From positions 14,722 through 71,169 of the forward strand of contig JANQVJ010000027.1 in assembly GCA_030730365.1 (NCBI GenBank): a DNA stretch of 56,448 nucleotides, written 5' to 3'. Origin of the DNA: Verrucomicrobiales bacterium. Lineage in GTDB: Bacteria; Verrucomicrobiota; Verrucomicrobiia; Verrucomicrobiales; DEV007. This document shows, piece by piece, positions 26,134-34,065 of the stretch (positions within the stretch are counted from its first letter, which is position 1; each line of letters opens with the position of its first letter). A model generated the notes under the pieces. That model worked only from the letters and a program-made list of their open reading frames with translations, ran no database searches and was not told the DNA's origin. Both the position numbers and the translations under genes were made by a program.

Positions 26134-27053
26134 TCGAGGGGGAGGGAAAGTTCATCGGGGATGATGACGGCGACCGGGTCCCCGGCACGGACCCGGGGAA
26201 ACGTGCGCAGGACGATGAGACGCCCGCTCTCCTCCGCCAGGACGGGCAGGGCAATGTCGCCGGTGAGGTCGAGAATGCGGCCGATGGGATCGCTCTTCCT
26301 GACGAGGTCACCGGGAATGTGTTTTGTTTCAAAACAGCCGGCGATGGGAGCGGGATGACATACCTGCATGTGGCCCGAGCCGGGGCGGTCGTCTTCGACG
26401 ATCTGGATGACGCGGCTGGCGGGAGCGGTGCGGCGCAGCATCCCGAGTCCTGCCATGACGTTGAGGACTCCCTCGAAGTAGGCCTCAACACCCGCCTCGC
26501 TCGAGGTGGCCGAGCCGAGATACTCGGCGTAGATCGCGGGGACGCCGGCGTCGCGCGCGACGGACATGGAGCGTCCTTCGAGTTCGGCCGAGGTTCCCCA
26601 GATCACGGGCAGATTGAAGTCTCGAGCCATGCAACGCTGCCTTTCAAGAATGACAGGATCGGTGACGAGGGAGTAGCCGGCAAGCGGGTAGACCGAGAGT
26701 TCCGTCCCGCCAGTATGCAGATCGATATAGGCATCGGACTCGCGAATGTTGACGGAGAGGGCAAAGGCGACCTGCTCGGTGTGGGATCCGTCGGCGCGCC
26801 CGGGGCAGGTGCGGGCGAGATCTAGTCCGTCCTCTCCGGCACAGCGGTGGCCCCTGTTGAAGGCGGCCTCGTTCACGACAGGGATCAGAGTGATCTGTCC
26901 ACAGAGAAGCGGATTCTCCTCGGTAAAAAGCCGGATGAGCCGACGGATCGCGAGGATGGGCTCGAACTCGTCTCCATGGACGCCGCCGGTGACGAGGAGA
27001 TGCGGCCCTTCGCGGTCGCCTTTGAATTGTCGTGATGTCAGGGTGATGGCCAT
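26130..27053 (-). CDS. Zinc deacylase, succinylglutamate desuccinylase/aspartoacylase family (M14-like)
   Basis: The 307-residue product has the zinc-binding GGVHGDE at 23-29 (His26, Glu29), DLHTGG at about 110-115 supplying the third ligand, and the substrate-guanidinium-type NRGH/AFNRG segment. The C-terminal part (about 215-305) looks like a beta-barrel lipoyl/biotinyl-like extension common in this family. Members remove acyl groups from N-acyl amino acids (N-acetylaspartate, succinylglutamate, N-acetyl-diaminobutyrate). The substrate cannot be named. It starts six bases after the SDR stop and overlaps the PLP-enzyme start, fitting a stepwise degradative operon. Confidence 0.87.
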   Translation of the reverse strand: MAITLTSRQFKGDREGPHLLVTGGVHGDEFEPILAIRRLIRLFTEENPLLCGQITLIPVVNEAAFNRGHRCAGEDGLDLARTCPGRADGSHTEQVAFALSVNIRESDAYIDLHTGGTELSVYPLAGYSLVTDPVILERQRCMARDFNLPVIWGTSAELEGRSMSVARDAGVPAIYAEYLGSATSSEAGVEAYFEGVLNVMAGLGMLRRTAPASRVIQIVEDDRPGSGHMQVCHPAPIAGCFETKHIPGDLVRKSDPIGRILDLTGDIALPVLAEESGRLIVLRTFPRVRAGDPVAVIIPDELSLPLE

Positions 27054-27059
27054 GTCCGG

Positions 27060-27845
27060 TCAGGGGGTCGGGGGTGGCTGGTGATTGAGGTAGCCTTTCA
27101 GCCGGATTCCGCCGTCCACGGTGAGGATCTCGCCGGTGATGTAGTCGGCGTCGTCCGAGCAGAGGAAGAGGGCGGCCTTGCCGATGTCGGCGGGAAGGCC
27201 GAGCCGGCCCCAGGGGATCTCTTTCCCGGCTTCGGCCATGACTTCGTCGGAAAAGGCTTCGTGCTCGCCTGGCGTATCAATCCATCCGGGGGCGATGGAG
27301 TTCACGTTAATGCGGCGGCCAATCAGTTCGCCCGCGATCGTGCGCATCATGTGATCGAGTCCCGCTTTGGCGGCGTTGTAGGCGACGGCACGCGGGAAAG
27401 GCATCTCGCCGTGGACCGAGGAAATGAAGATTATTTTCCCTCCTCCGCCGCGCTCGACGAAGTGGCGACCGACGAGTTGGCTCATGTGGAATCCGCTCGT
27501 GAGGGCGCCCTGCATGGTGAGGTCAAAGAGGTCGGGGTCGAAATTCAAAAAGTCGTCGCGACGGCTGAAAGCGGGATTGCTAATAAGGATGTCGAGACGC
27601 CCCGTTTCGGCGAGGGCGGCGGCGACGAGGGCTTCGCATCCGGCGCGGCTGAAGATGTCGGACTCGATCGCCCAGCAGCGGCGTCCCAGGGCGCGGATCT
27701 CGTCGGCGGTGGGATGAATGTCAGGGCTGCCGGGCCGATCGTTGAGAACGATGTCCGCTCCGGCTTCGGCGAGGGCGAGGGCGCAGCCTTTTCCAATGCC
27801 GCGACCGGCACCGGTGACGAGGGCGATTTTTCCGGAGAGTTTCAT
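27060..27845 (-). CDS. Short-chain dehydrogenase/reductase (SDR)
   Basis: The 261-residue product is a classical SDR with the NAD(P)-binding TGAGRGIG at 11-18, NNAG-like LISNPAF at 87-93, and catalytic Ser142/Ser143, Tyr156 and Lys160 in YNAAK. The usual NNAG is altered to SNPA, which is tolerated in some members. The C-terminal YITGEILTVDGGIRL is family-typical. It oxidises or reduces an alcohol/ketone with a nicotinamide cofactor. It is the second gene of the minus-strand run (esterase, SDR, deacylase, PLP enzyme), 22 bases after the esterase stop. The substrate is unknown. Confidence 0.9.
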   Translation of the reverse strand: MKLSGKIALVTGAGRGIGKGCALALAEAGADIVLNDRPGSPDIHPTADEIRALGRRCWAIESDIFSRAGCEALVAAALAETGRLDILISNPAFSRRDDFLNFDPDLFDLTMQGALTSGFHMSQLVGRHFVERGGGGKIIFISSVHGEMPFPRAVAYNAAKAGLDHMMRTIAGELIGRRINVNSIAPGWIDTPGEHEAFSDEVMAEAGKEIPWGRLGLPADIGKAALFLCSDDADYITGEILTVDGGIRLKGYLNHQPPPTP

Positions 27846-27867
27846 AAAAGAGAAATGCGGGAGATGA

Positions 27868-29148
27868 TTATTTGCCGATGTGCTTCAGGAGCGCTTCGCG
27901 GAATTTTAGCCGGATCTCGTCGGTCGAGGCATGACCCATCGCGGGGTAGTTGAGCATGGTCTTTTTCCCGGGCAGCACATTGTAGGCCGCGTAGACACTC
28001 GTGGGCGGGCAGGTGCGGTCGATGAAGCCGACACTGACGATGGCTTCGGCCTTGCAACGTGCCGAGAAGTTCACCGCGTCGATGTAGCGGCTTGCTTCGA
28101 TCGCGGCGGGATCGTAGCTACCGTCGGCGAGTCGGGACACGATCTTGGGCCATCCGGCGATGCGGTCGACCTGCATCCCAGTGTGGTCGCAGCCGGCGGG
28201 AACACCCGATCCGATGAAGGTGACCCGCTCGTCGAGTCCGCCCGCGACGAGAGCCTGGAGCCCGCCCTGACTGTGGCCGATCACGGCGACGGTTTTTCCG
28301 TCCCACTCGGGCTGGCTCGTGAGAAAGTCGATCGCCCGCACGAGACGCAGGCTCATTCCCCGAAAGTAGATTTCCTCCCGGTCGGTGTTGCCGTCGAAGC
28401 GGTAGGTCTTGAGTTCACCTTCGGCGAGGGCTTTGTAAAAGGCCTCGGGTTTCCCGTTGGAGATGCCGTGGGCATTGATGTCCATAGAGAGGAATCCGTC
28501 GCGCGCGCCTCCGAGAGCGGAGGGCAGACTTGCGCTGCGCACCCCGGCGCCGTGGACCCAGAGAACGGCGGGCAGTGACTTTGCCGAGGAGCCTTTCGGC
28601 TTCGCGAAATAGCCCGAGACGGGCGGCCCGTTTTTTTCACAGGCGATGGTGAGGTCGGCAGCCTCGATCGTAGCGTCGTCGGGTGCGGCGAGAGGGCTGG
28701 GCTCTGCGGTAAAGGTGAGCGGCACTTCGGCGAGGGCCTTTTTCTGATTGGTCCAAAAGGCATCGAAGTCATCGGGCGCGGGCATGCTCGGGGGAATCGC
28801 GGTGGGGGAAACGCCGGCCGCTCCGTAGCCGGTGATTTTTTTCCCATCGGCGGCGGTGTAGATCGCAGTGACGAGGAGAAAGCCGGGGCGGTCGAGCGAG
28901 CCCTTCGCGGTGGTCCCGGTGCCCGAGGCAAGAGGGTTATGTCCGTCGACTGACAGGGTCCAGGCTATCGTCGAGGCGTCGAGATCGCTCGTGCCGTCGC
29001 GGGCGGCGATGGTGAAGGTGACCTTTTCATTCTCCATGTAGAGAGCGTCGGGCCGGTCGCTCGTGATCGTCACGACCGGCGCGGCGGTCAGCGGCAGGAT
29101 CGCGAGAGAGAGCAGGGCAATAAGCGGGGCGGTTTGGGGGATCGTCAT
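27868..29148 (-). CDS. Exported acetylxylan esterase-like alpha/beta hydrolase
   Basis: The 426-residue product has a signal peptide (about 1-23), an Ig-like N-terminal domain (about 25-115, VVTITSDRPDALYMENEKV) and an AXE1/cephalosporin-C-deacetylase-type hydrolase domain. Catalytic residues visible are Ser293 in GHSQGG, Asp377 in GFIDRTCPP and His406 in MGHAS. LWVHGAGVRSAS supplies the oxyanion-hole region. Family members remove acetyl groups from xylan or related glycans. As first gene of the run it would act outside the cytoplasm and release a compound processed by the cytosolic enzymes that follow; this link is inferred from order only. Confidence 0.88.
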   Translation of the reverse strand: MTIPQTAPLIALLSLAILPLTAAPVVTITSDRPDALYMENEKVTFTIAARDGTSDLDASTIAWTLSVDGHNPLASGTGTTAKGSLDRPGFLLVTAIYTAADGKKITGYGAAGVSPTAIPPSMPAPDDFDAFWTNQKKALAEVPLTFTAEPSPLAAPDDATIEAADLTIACEKNGPPVSGYFAKPKGSSAKSLPAVLWVHGAGVRSASLPSALGGARDGFLSMDINAHGISNGKPEAFYKALAEGELKTYRFDGNTDREEIYFRGMSLRLVRAIDFLTSQPEWDGKTVAVIGHSQGGLQALVAGGLDERVTFIGSGVPAGCDHTGMQVDRIAGWPKIVSRLADGSYDPAAIEASRYIDAVNFSARCKAEAIVSVGFIDRTCPPTSVYAAYNVLPGKKTMLNYPAMGHASTDEIRLKFREALLKHIGK

Positions 29149-29283
29149 GAGGAGGGAATTGTGGCGACTTCTGCGACAGGAGCGAAGGGGAATTTTTCCA
29201 TGATGAGGGGATCGCGTTGCCGCTAAAATTCTCCAAGTGCGGGATTGACCCTTTCTTGGGGCGGCTCACAATGGCGCGGCCCC

Positions 29284-32019
29284 ATGAAATACTTCCCGTT
29301 TCTCTGTTTCCTCTCCGCCTTTTCCTTTGCCGCGTCGGCGAAGCAACCCGATCTCGTCATCTTCCTCTCGGACGATCATACGTGGCGCGACTCGTCGGTT
29401 TACGGATCGCCTGATATTAAGACGCCGAACATGGAGAGGCTCGCGGCGGCGGGGATGACTTTTGACCGCGCCTATGTCGCCTCACCGAGCTGTGCGCCGA
29501 GTCGCGCCGCCCTGCTCACCGGACTGTGGCCTGCGCGGAATGGAGCCGAGGCGAATCACTCGCGTCCCCGCGCCGATCTGAAGAAGCTGCCCGTCTATCT
29601 ACAGGAGCTCGGCTACGAGGTCGTCTCCTTCGGAAAAGTAGGACACTACCGGCAGACGCCCGAGTATGGATTCGATATCGCGCGGTATTTTAATTATCAC
29701 GAAGACATCGCCATCCCCGAGGCGGTGAAGTGGCTGCACGAGCGCAAAAGTGACAAACCGCTTTGCCTCTTTGTCGGCTCGAACTGGCCCCACGTGCCCT
29801 GGCCCGAAGACACGAGCGGGATAGACCGCGCCGCGCTCGTGGTGCCGCCGCATCATGTCGACAACGAAACGACACGCGCCTGGCGGGCCCGCTATGTCGC
29901 CGCGGTCCGGACAATGGATGAGGAACTCGGTCTCGTCTATGACACCGCCCGCGAGGTGCTCGGGGAAGAAATTTTTTTCCTGCACACGAGCGATCACGGC
30001 GCGCAGTGGCCGTTTGGGAAATGGACCCTCTACGATGACGGGGTACGCACTCCGCTGCTCGTGAGCTGGCCCGGACGAGTCACGGCGGGAAAGCGGACCG
30101 AGGCGATGGTCTCGTGGATCGACATCCTCCCGACCCTCGTCGAAGTCGCCGGAGGGGCGGCTCCGGTCGGGATTGACGGACGTTCTTTTGTCCCCGTGCT
30201 CGAGCAGAAGAGCGCGACCCATCGTGACCTCATTTTCACGACCCACAGCGGTGATGGGAACAACAATGTCTTTCCAATGCGCGGTGTTGTCGATCCTGAC
30301 GGAACCAAATACCTGCGCAATCTCAGGCCCGGGCTGCGCTTTCTCACCCATGTCACAAAAAACGCCGGAGACAGCGGATACTGGGACAGTTGGCTCGACA
30401 CGGCACTGGAGTCAGCCCCGGCAAAAGCACAAGTCGGCGCCTACCTGCGGCGTCCGGCGGAGGAACTTTACCAGACCCGCTTCGATCGGTGGGAGCAGGA
30501 CAATCTAGCGGAGGATCCCCATCACGCCGAGCGACTCGACAAACTCTCCGCGAGTCTCGATGACTGGATCTCGCAGACCGCCGATCCGCAGACGACCTTC
30601 GGCGATCCGGTCCGCCATGCCGCACCTGGAAAACCTAACCTTGTCACTGTGTTCGTTGATGACATGGGCTGGGGCGATTTGTCCTCCTTCGGCAGCGAGC
30701 AAATCAAAACGGAGAACCTCGATCGTCTCGCCGCCGAGGGGAGGCGATTTACCCGCTTTTACGTGAACGCGCCGATCTGCTCACCCTCGCGCGCCGCTCT
30801 CACGACGGGGCAATACCCGCAGCGCTGGCGCATCACTTCATTTTTAAACAACCGCCGCAATAATCACGAGCGCGGTGTCGCCCAGTGGCTCGACCCGGCG
30901 GCGCCGGTGCTGGCGCGGGAGTTGCGCCGGGCCGGGTATGCGACGGGGCATTTCGGCAAATGGCACATGGGCGGCCAGCGCGATGTGAGCGATGCCCCGC
31001 CCATTGCCGATTACGGGTTTGATCGCAGCCTAACGAACTTCGAGGGCATGGGGGCGAAGCTGCTCCCGCTCACGGTGACACCGCAGGCACGCGAGCCGAA
31101 GCGCATCTGGAGCGACGCGGTGGTTCTCGGCGATCCGGTGACCTGGAAATTGCGTTACGAGATCACCGGCGGCTTTGTCGGGGAGGCCCTGCGCTTCATC
31201 GACCGCGCCGCGGTCACGGATCAGCCGTTTTTTATTAATGTCTGGCCCGACGATCCGCATGGCCCGTGGTTTCCCTCTCCGGAGCGATGGCATGAAGACA
31301 AGGCGGCCCGCTATCGCGAAGTTGTAAAAATGATGGACGAGCAACTCGGACCGCTCTTTAACCGCATCCGTGACGACCCGGCGTTGCGGGAGAACACGCT
31401 CATCCTCTTCTGCTCGGACAACGGCCACGAGATCGGTATCGGCAATGGCGGAGGACTGCGCGGAGGAAAGACCTGGCTCTACGAAGGCGGGATACGTTCG
31501 CCGCTCATCGTCTGGGGACCGGGCCTGCTCGCGGGCGAGACGGCGGGAACGAGCGATGACGAATCGGTCTTTTCCTCGATAGATCTGAACCGCTCCCTTT
31601 ACTCCCTGACAGAGACACCACTACCTGAAGGACACGTTCTCGACGGGGAGGATGTCCTCGATTCGATCCTCGGAAAAGCGACGGGAGGACGCGAGGCGCC
31701 GCTCTTTTTCCGACGTCCTCCGGATCGTCCCGGTTTCGGGCACGGCTACGACGATCAGGACAATCCCGATCTCGCCGCGGTTTCGGGGAAATGGAAGTAT
31801 CTCGTCAATCTCGACGGGAGCGATCCGCAGCTCTACGACCTCGTCGCCGACCCCGGGGAAACGAAAAATCTTGTCGCCGAAGAGACGGAGGTCGTCTCGC
31901 GTCTGAAAGAATCCCTTTTTATGTGGAATGTCGCCATGCCGAGGGATGCAAGCGATCCCGGCTTTTCCCCGGGTCCTCCCCCCGCCGCAGCAAAGGGAGG
32001 AAAGGGGAAGAAGCAGTAG
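29284..32019 (+). CDS. Double sulfatase: two complete sulfatase domains in one exported protein
   Basis: The 911-residue product has a signal peptide (about 1-19, FSFAASA) and two full sulfatase domains. Domain 1 begins PDLVIFLSDDHTWRD and has its formylglycine cysteine at 70 (CAPSRAALLTG); FLHTSDHGAQWPFGKWTLYDDG is its late metal/substrate segment. Domain 2 begins PNLVTVFVDDMGWGD at about 440, has Cys499 (CSPSRAALTTG), GHFGKWHMGG and FCSDNGHEIG. Both cysteine sites fit C-x-P-S-R, so both can be converted to formylglycine. The two halves differ enough to suggest different substrates. A glycine/lysine-rich tail (KGGKGKKQ) ends the protein. The start at 29284 gives the clean signal peptide. It is divergent from the esterase operon. 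Confidence 0.92.
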   Translation: MKYFPFLCFLSAFSFAASAKQPDLVIFLSDDHTWRDSSVYGSPDIKTPNMERLAAAGMTFDRAYVASPSCAPSRAALLTGLWPARNGAEANHSRPRADLKKLPVYLQELGYEVVSFGKVGHYRQTPEYGFDIARYFNYHEDIAIPEAVKWLHERKSDKPLCLFVGSNWPHVPWPEDTSGIDRAALVVPPHHVDNETTRAWRARYVAAVRTMDEELGLVYDTAREVLGEEIFFLHTSDHGAQWPFGKWTLYDDGVRTPLLVSWPGRVTAGKRTEAMVSWIDILPTLVEVAGGAAPVGIDGRSFVPVLEQKSATHRDLIFTTHSGDGNNNVFPMRGVVDPDGTKYLRNLRPGLRFLTHVTKNAGDSGYWDSWLDTALESAPAKAQVGAYLRRPAEELYQTRFDRWEQDNLAEDPHHAERLDKLSASLDDWISQTADPQTTFGDPVRHAAPGKPNLVTVFVDDMGWGDLSSFGSEQIKTENLDRLAAEGRRFTRFYVNAPICSPSRAALTTGQYPQRWRITSFLNNRRNNHERGVAQWLDPAAPVLARELRRAGYATGHFGKWHMGGQRDVSDAPPIADYGFDRSLTNFEGMGAKLLPLTVTPQAREPKRIWSDAVVLGDPVTWKLRYEITGGFVGEALRFIDRAAVTDQPFFINVWPDDPHGPWFPSPERWHEDKAARYREVVKMMDEQLGPLFNRIRDDPALRENTLILFCSDNGHEIGIGNGGGLRGGKTWLYEGGIRSPLIVWGPGLLAGETAGTSDDESVFSSIDLNRSLYSLTETPLPEGHVLDGEDVLDSILGKATGGREAPLFFRRPPDRPGFGHGYDDQDNPDLAAVSGKWKYLVNLDGSDPQLYDLVADPGETKNLVAEETEVVSRLKESLFMWNVAMPRDASDPGFSPGPPPAAAKGGKGKKQ

Positions 32020-32037
32020 TCCGCGAACGCAAAAACA

Positions 32038-32110
32038 GTAGAACGGGTCGCCAGGCCCGTTTGGCAGAGATGCGGGTCTGGAGCTGGACGGGCCTGGCGA
32101 CCCGTTCTAC
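32038..32110. repeat. REPIN-like inverted doublet, family D, copy 1
   Basis: Arms 32038-32060 and 32088-32110 are perfect 23-bp inverted copies, each starting GTAGAACGGGTCGCC at its outer edge. Each arm folds on its own (ACGGGTC/GGCCCGT). It lies 18 bases after the double-sulfatase stop. A diverged copy is at 38152-38222. Confidence 0.85.
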
Positions 32111-32175
32111 GGAGGAACGATTCCACGAAATACCTGACGACATCGCGGCGGGATTTGCTTAGGTCTCCCACTTTA

Positions 32176-32904
32176 ATGCCCGCACCCGACATCACTCCAC
32201 CCGAACGACCCTGGCATGCGGGGCTGCGTGCCGCGCGGGCGAATCTCGTGCCGGGGCTGATCGTTCAGGCCGTCATGATCGTGACGGTCCTGGCGTATTT
32301 TTATGCCCCTTCGACGCGGGAGATTTTCGACTTTCTCGGCTCGCTGAAAGAACGCTGGGGTTACGGCTACTCGGCGTTATCGGCGATCATCGCGGGGGCG
32401 ATCATCCCCGAGATCCTGCGCATCGTCGTTTTCCAGAAAGGACGGGCGGGACGTCACAATCTCGGCAATTTCCTTTTCGCGACTTGCTATTGGGGAATCA
32501 GCGGGATGCAGGTCGATCTCTTTTACCGACTGCAGGGGGAGTGGTTCGGCACGACGGCGGACGTCGGGACGGTGTTGAAAAAGGTCTTTGTCGACCAGTT
32601 TCTCTATTGTCCGCTCTTCGCCGCGCCCCAGGCGGCGATTATTTACGATTGGAAACAGCTCGGCTTCGCGCATCACCACCTGCGCGGATTTTTCACCGCT
32701 GATTTTTACCGGCGCGCCGTCGTTCCGACACTCTTCGCGACCTGGGGTGTCTGGATCCCCATCGTCGCGGCGCTTTATTCGCTGCCGTCGCTGCTCCAAA
32801 TCCCGCTTTTCTCCCTCGCCCTCTCGCTCTGGGTGATGCTTTTCACCTGGATGAGCGAGCAGCGCACGGGAGTAAAACGCGCGGACCCGGGTAAGCTGTG
32901 CTAA
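32176..32904 (+). CDS. Mpv17/PMP22-like multi-pass membrane protein
   Basis: The 242-residue product has four to five hydrophobic helices. By eye its second half follows the eukaryotic Mpv17/PMP22 pattern: a G-x6-FY-R segment (ISGMQVDLFYRL), then VLKKVFVDQFLYCPLF matching the LKK-x3-DQ-x3-P core, then FYRRAVVPTLFATWGVWIP matching the W-P helix, YSLPSLLQIPLF matching the Y-LVP-x-Y stretch, and a closing LALSLWVMLFTW. Mpv17 proteins sit in peroxisomal, mitochondrial or vacuolar membranes and may form pores; a bacterial function is not known to me. The start at 32176 is the ATG after the upstream repeat. No coupled neighbour. Without the homology it would be an unknown membrane protein. Confidence 0.68.
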   Translation: MPAPDITPPERPWHAGLRAARANLVPGLIVQAVMIVTVLAYFYAPSTREIFDFLGSLKERWGYGYSALSAIIAGAIIPEILRIVVFQKGRAGRHNLGNFLFATCYWGISGMQVDLFYRLQGEWFGTTADVGTVLKKVFVDQFLYCPLFAAPQAAIIYDWKQLGFAHHHLRGFFTADFYRRAVVPTLFATWGVWIPIVAALYSLPSLLQIPLFSLALSLWVMLFTWMSEQRTGVKRADPGKLC

Positions 32905-32981
32905 CGCGACGCCAAGGAGCATTCCGGAAAGAACAGGAGTTCGTCTTTACGAACGGTGTTTTCGGACGTATTCACTTCACG

Positions 32982-33869
32982 ATGTCATTAAAATTTCAAA
33001 CGGCACTTTCTCTTTCGATGCTCGCGGCCTCATTCGTGGCGGCAGGGGAGCGGACGGAGGAGTCCTTCATCCCCAACTACGCCGTGGCGACTGGGTATTA
33101 CTCGTGGAGTGGTGAGACGGACTTTTCCGACACCCCGGGCAAGTTCTCGCAGCGTGAGGCTGGCATTGAGGCCAATGTCCCGGTCATCATGCGCGACGGG
33201 TTTCGCCTCACCGCCGGAGCGCAGTATCGCTGGAATCGCTTTGATTTTTCGGGAGCTCCCGGGCCGCTCGGCTCCAGCACCTTCGATCTCGATCGCGTCG
33301 ATCTGCCGCTGAATCTGTGGAAAGACTTCAACAGCCGCTGGAAAATGTGGGTCCGCCTGCAGCCGGGCTGGTATTCCGACTTCGGCACAGTGAACTCCGA
33401 CGATTTCATCCTCACCTCGCTCGCGCTGCTCTCCTACCAGTGGACGGATACGACGCGGGTCGCTTTCGGCGGGTATTACTCGCGCGACCTCGGCGAAGAG
33501 CGACTTCTCCCCGCACTGGGCTTTATCTTCGAGCCCGATGCGCACTGGTCGCTCGCGCTGACCTTTCCCCGGGTCGAGCTGGCTTATGCCCCGAACAAGG
33601 ATGTCCTCTTTGCCGCCCGCGGTCTCCTCAGCGGAGCGGGCTGGAACATCGCCGATCCGGCCGGTGGCGCTAACGATGTCGATCTGAATTACAAGAGCAT
33701 CCGTGTCGGCGTCGGTGTCGATCGACGCATCACCGGTCCCTGGTGGGCCTACCTCGATGCGGGCATGCAGCTCGCGCAGGAGATCGAGATCACCGGTGCG
33801 GCCTATCAGTTTCAGGAAGATCTCGATAACTCCACTTACGTCACCGGTGGGGTGAAGCTGCGGTTTTGA
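32982..33869 (+). CDS. DUF6268-like outer-membrane beta-barrel protein
   Basis: The 295-residue product has a signal peptide (about 1-21, SLSMLAASFVAAGE) and then alternating amphipathic strands rich in Tyr, Trp and Phe (YAVATGYYSWSG; VWVRLQPGWYSDFG-like; RVAFGGYYSRDLG), ending in KLRF with a terminal Phe, the outer-membrane barrel signature recognised by the BAM complex. The pattern resembles DUF6268 proteins of Bacteroidota and PVC bacteria, function unknown. It lies 77 bases after the Mpv17-like gene. Confidence 0.75.
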   Translation: MSLKFQTALSLSMLAASFVAAGERTEESFIPNYAVATGYYSWSGETDFSDTPGKFSQREAGIEANVPVIMRDGFRLTAGAQYRWNRFDFSGAPGPLGSSTFDLDRVDLPLNLWKDFNSRWKMWVRLQPGWYSDFGTVNSDDFILTSLALLSYQWTDTTRVAFGGYYSRDLGEERLLPALGFIFEPDAHWSLALTFPRVELAYAPNKDVLFAARGLLSGAGWNIADPAGGANDVDLNYKSIRVGVGVDRRITGPWWAYLDAGMQLAQEIEITGAAYQFQEDLDNSTYVTGGVKLRF

Positions 33870-34004
33870 TCGTCTTGTCTTTCATTCGGCGCGAACTTGA
33901 TTGACGGTGTAGCAAAAAAGACCGGTCCGCAGTCCTGTGCCCGATCTGATTTGCCCTGAGATCGCTAGGTCGCACCACCCCCTGTATCGCACACGATACC
34001 GTCC

Positions 34005-34033
34005 TTGCCATTGTCCGCAAAATTCAGTTTAAT
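34005..34033 (+). promoter_or_regulatory. Sigma-70-type promoter candidate for the vWA-like gene
   Basis: TTGCCA at 34005-34010 and TTTAAT at 34028-34033 are separated by 17 bases, each matching the consensus hexamers in five of six positions. Transcription would start near 34040, giving a leader of about 26 bases with GAAGGG ahead of the ATG. Confidence 0.6.
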
Positions 34034-34065
34034 TCCTTAGTGAGTTCTCTGAAGGGCTCCGTCTC

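Noticed and set aside
25048..27053. Ectoine/hydroxyectoine breakdown genes (DoeB/EutB-like pair)
   Set aside because: The PLP enzyme reads closer to threonine synthase than to EutB, and other ectoine genes (hydrolase, transporter, regulator) are missing.
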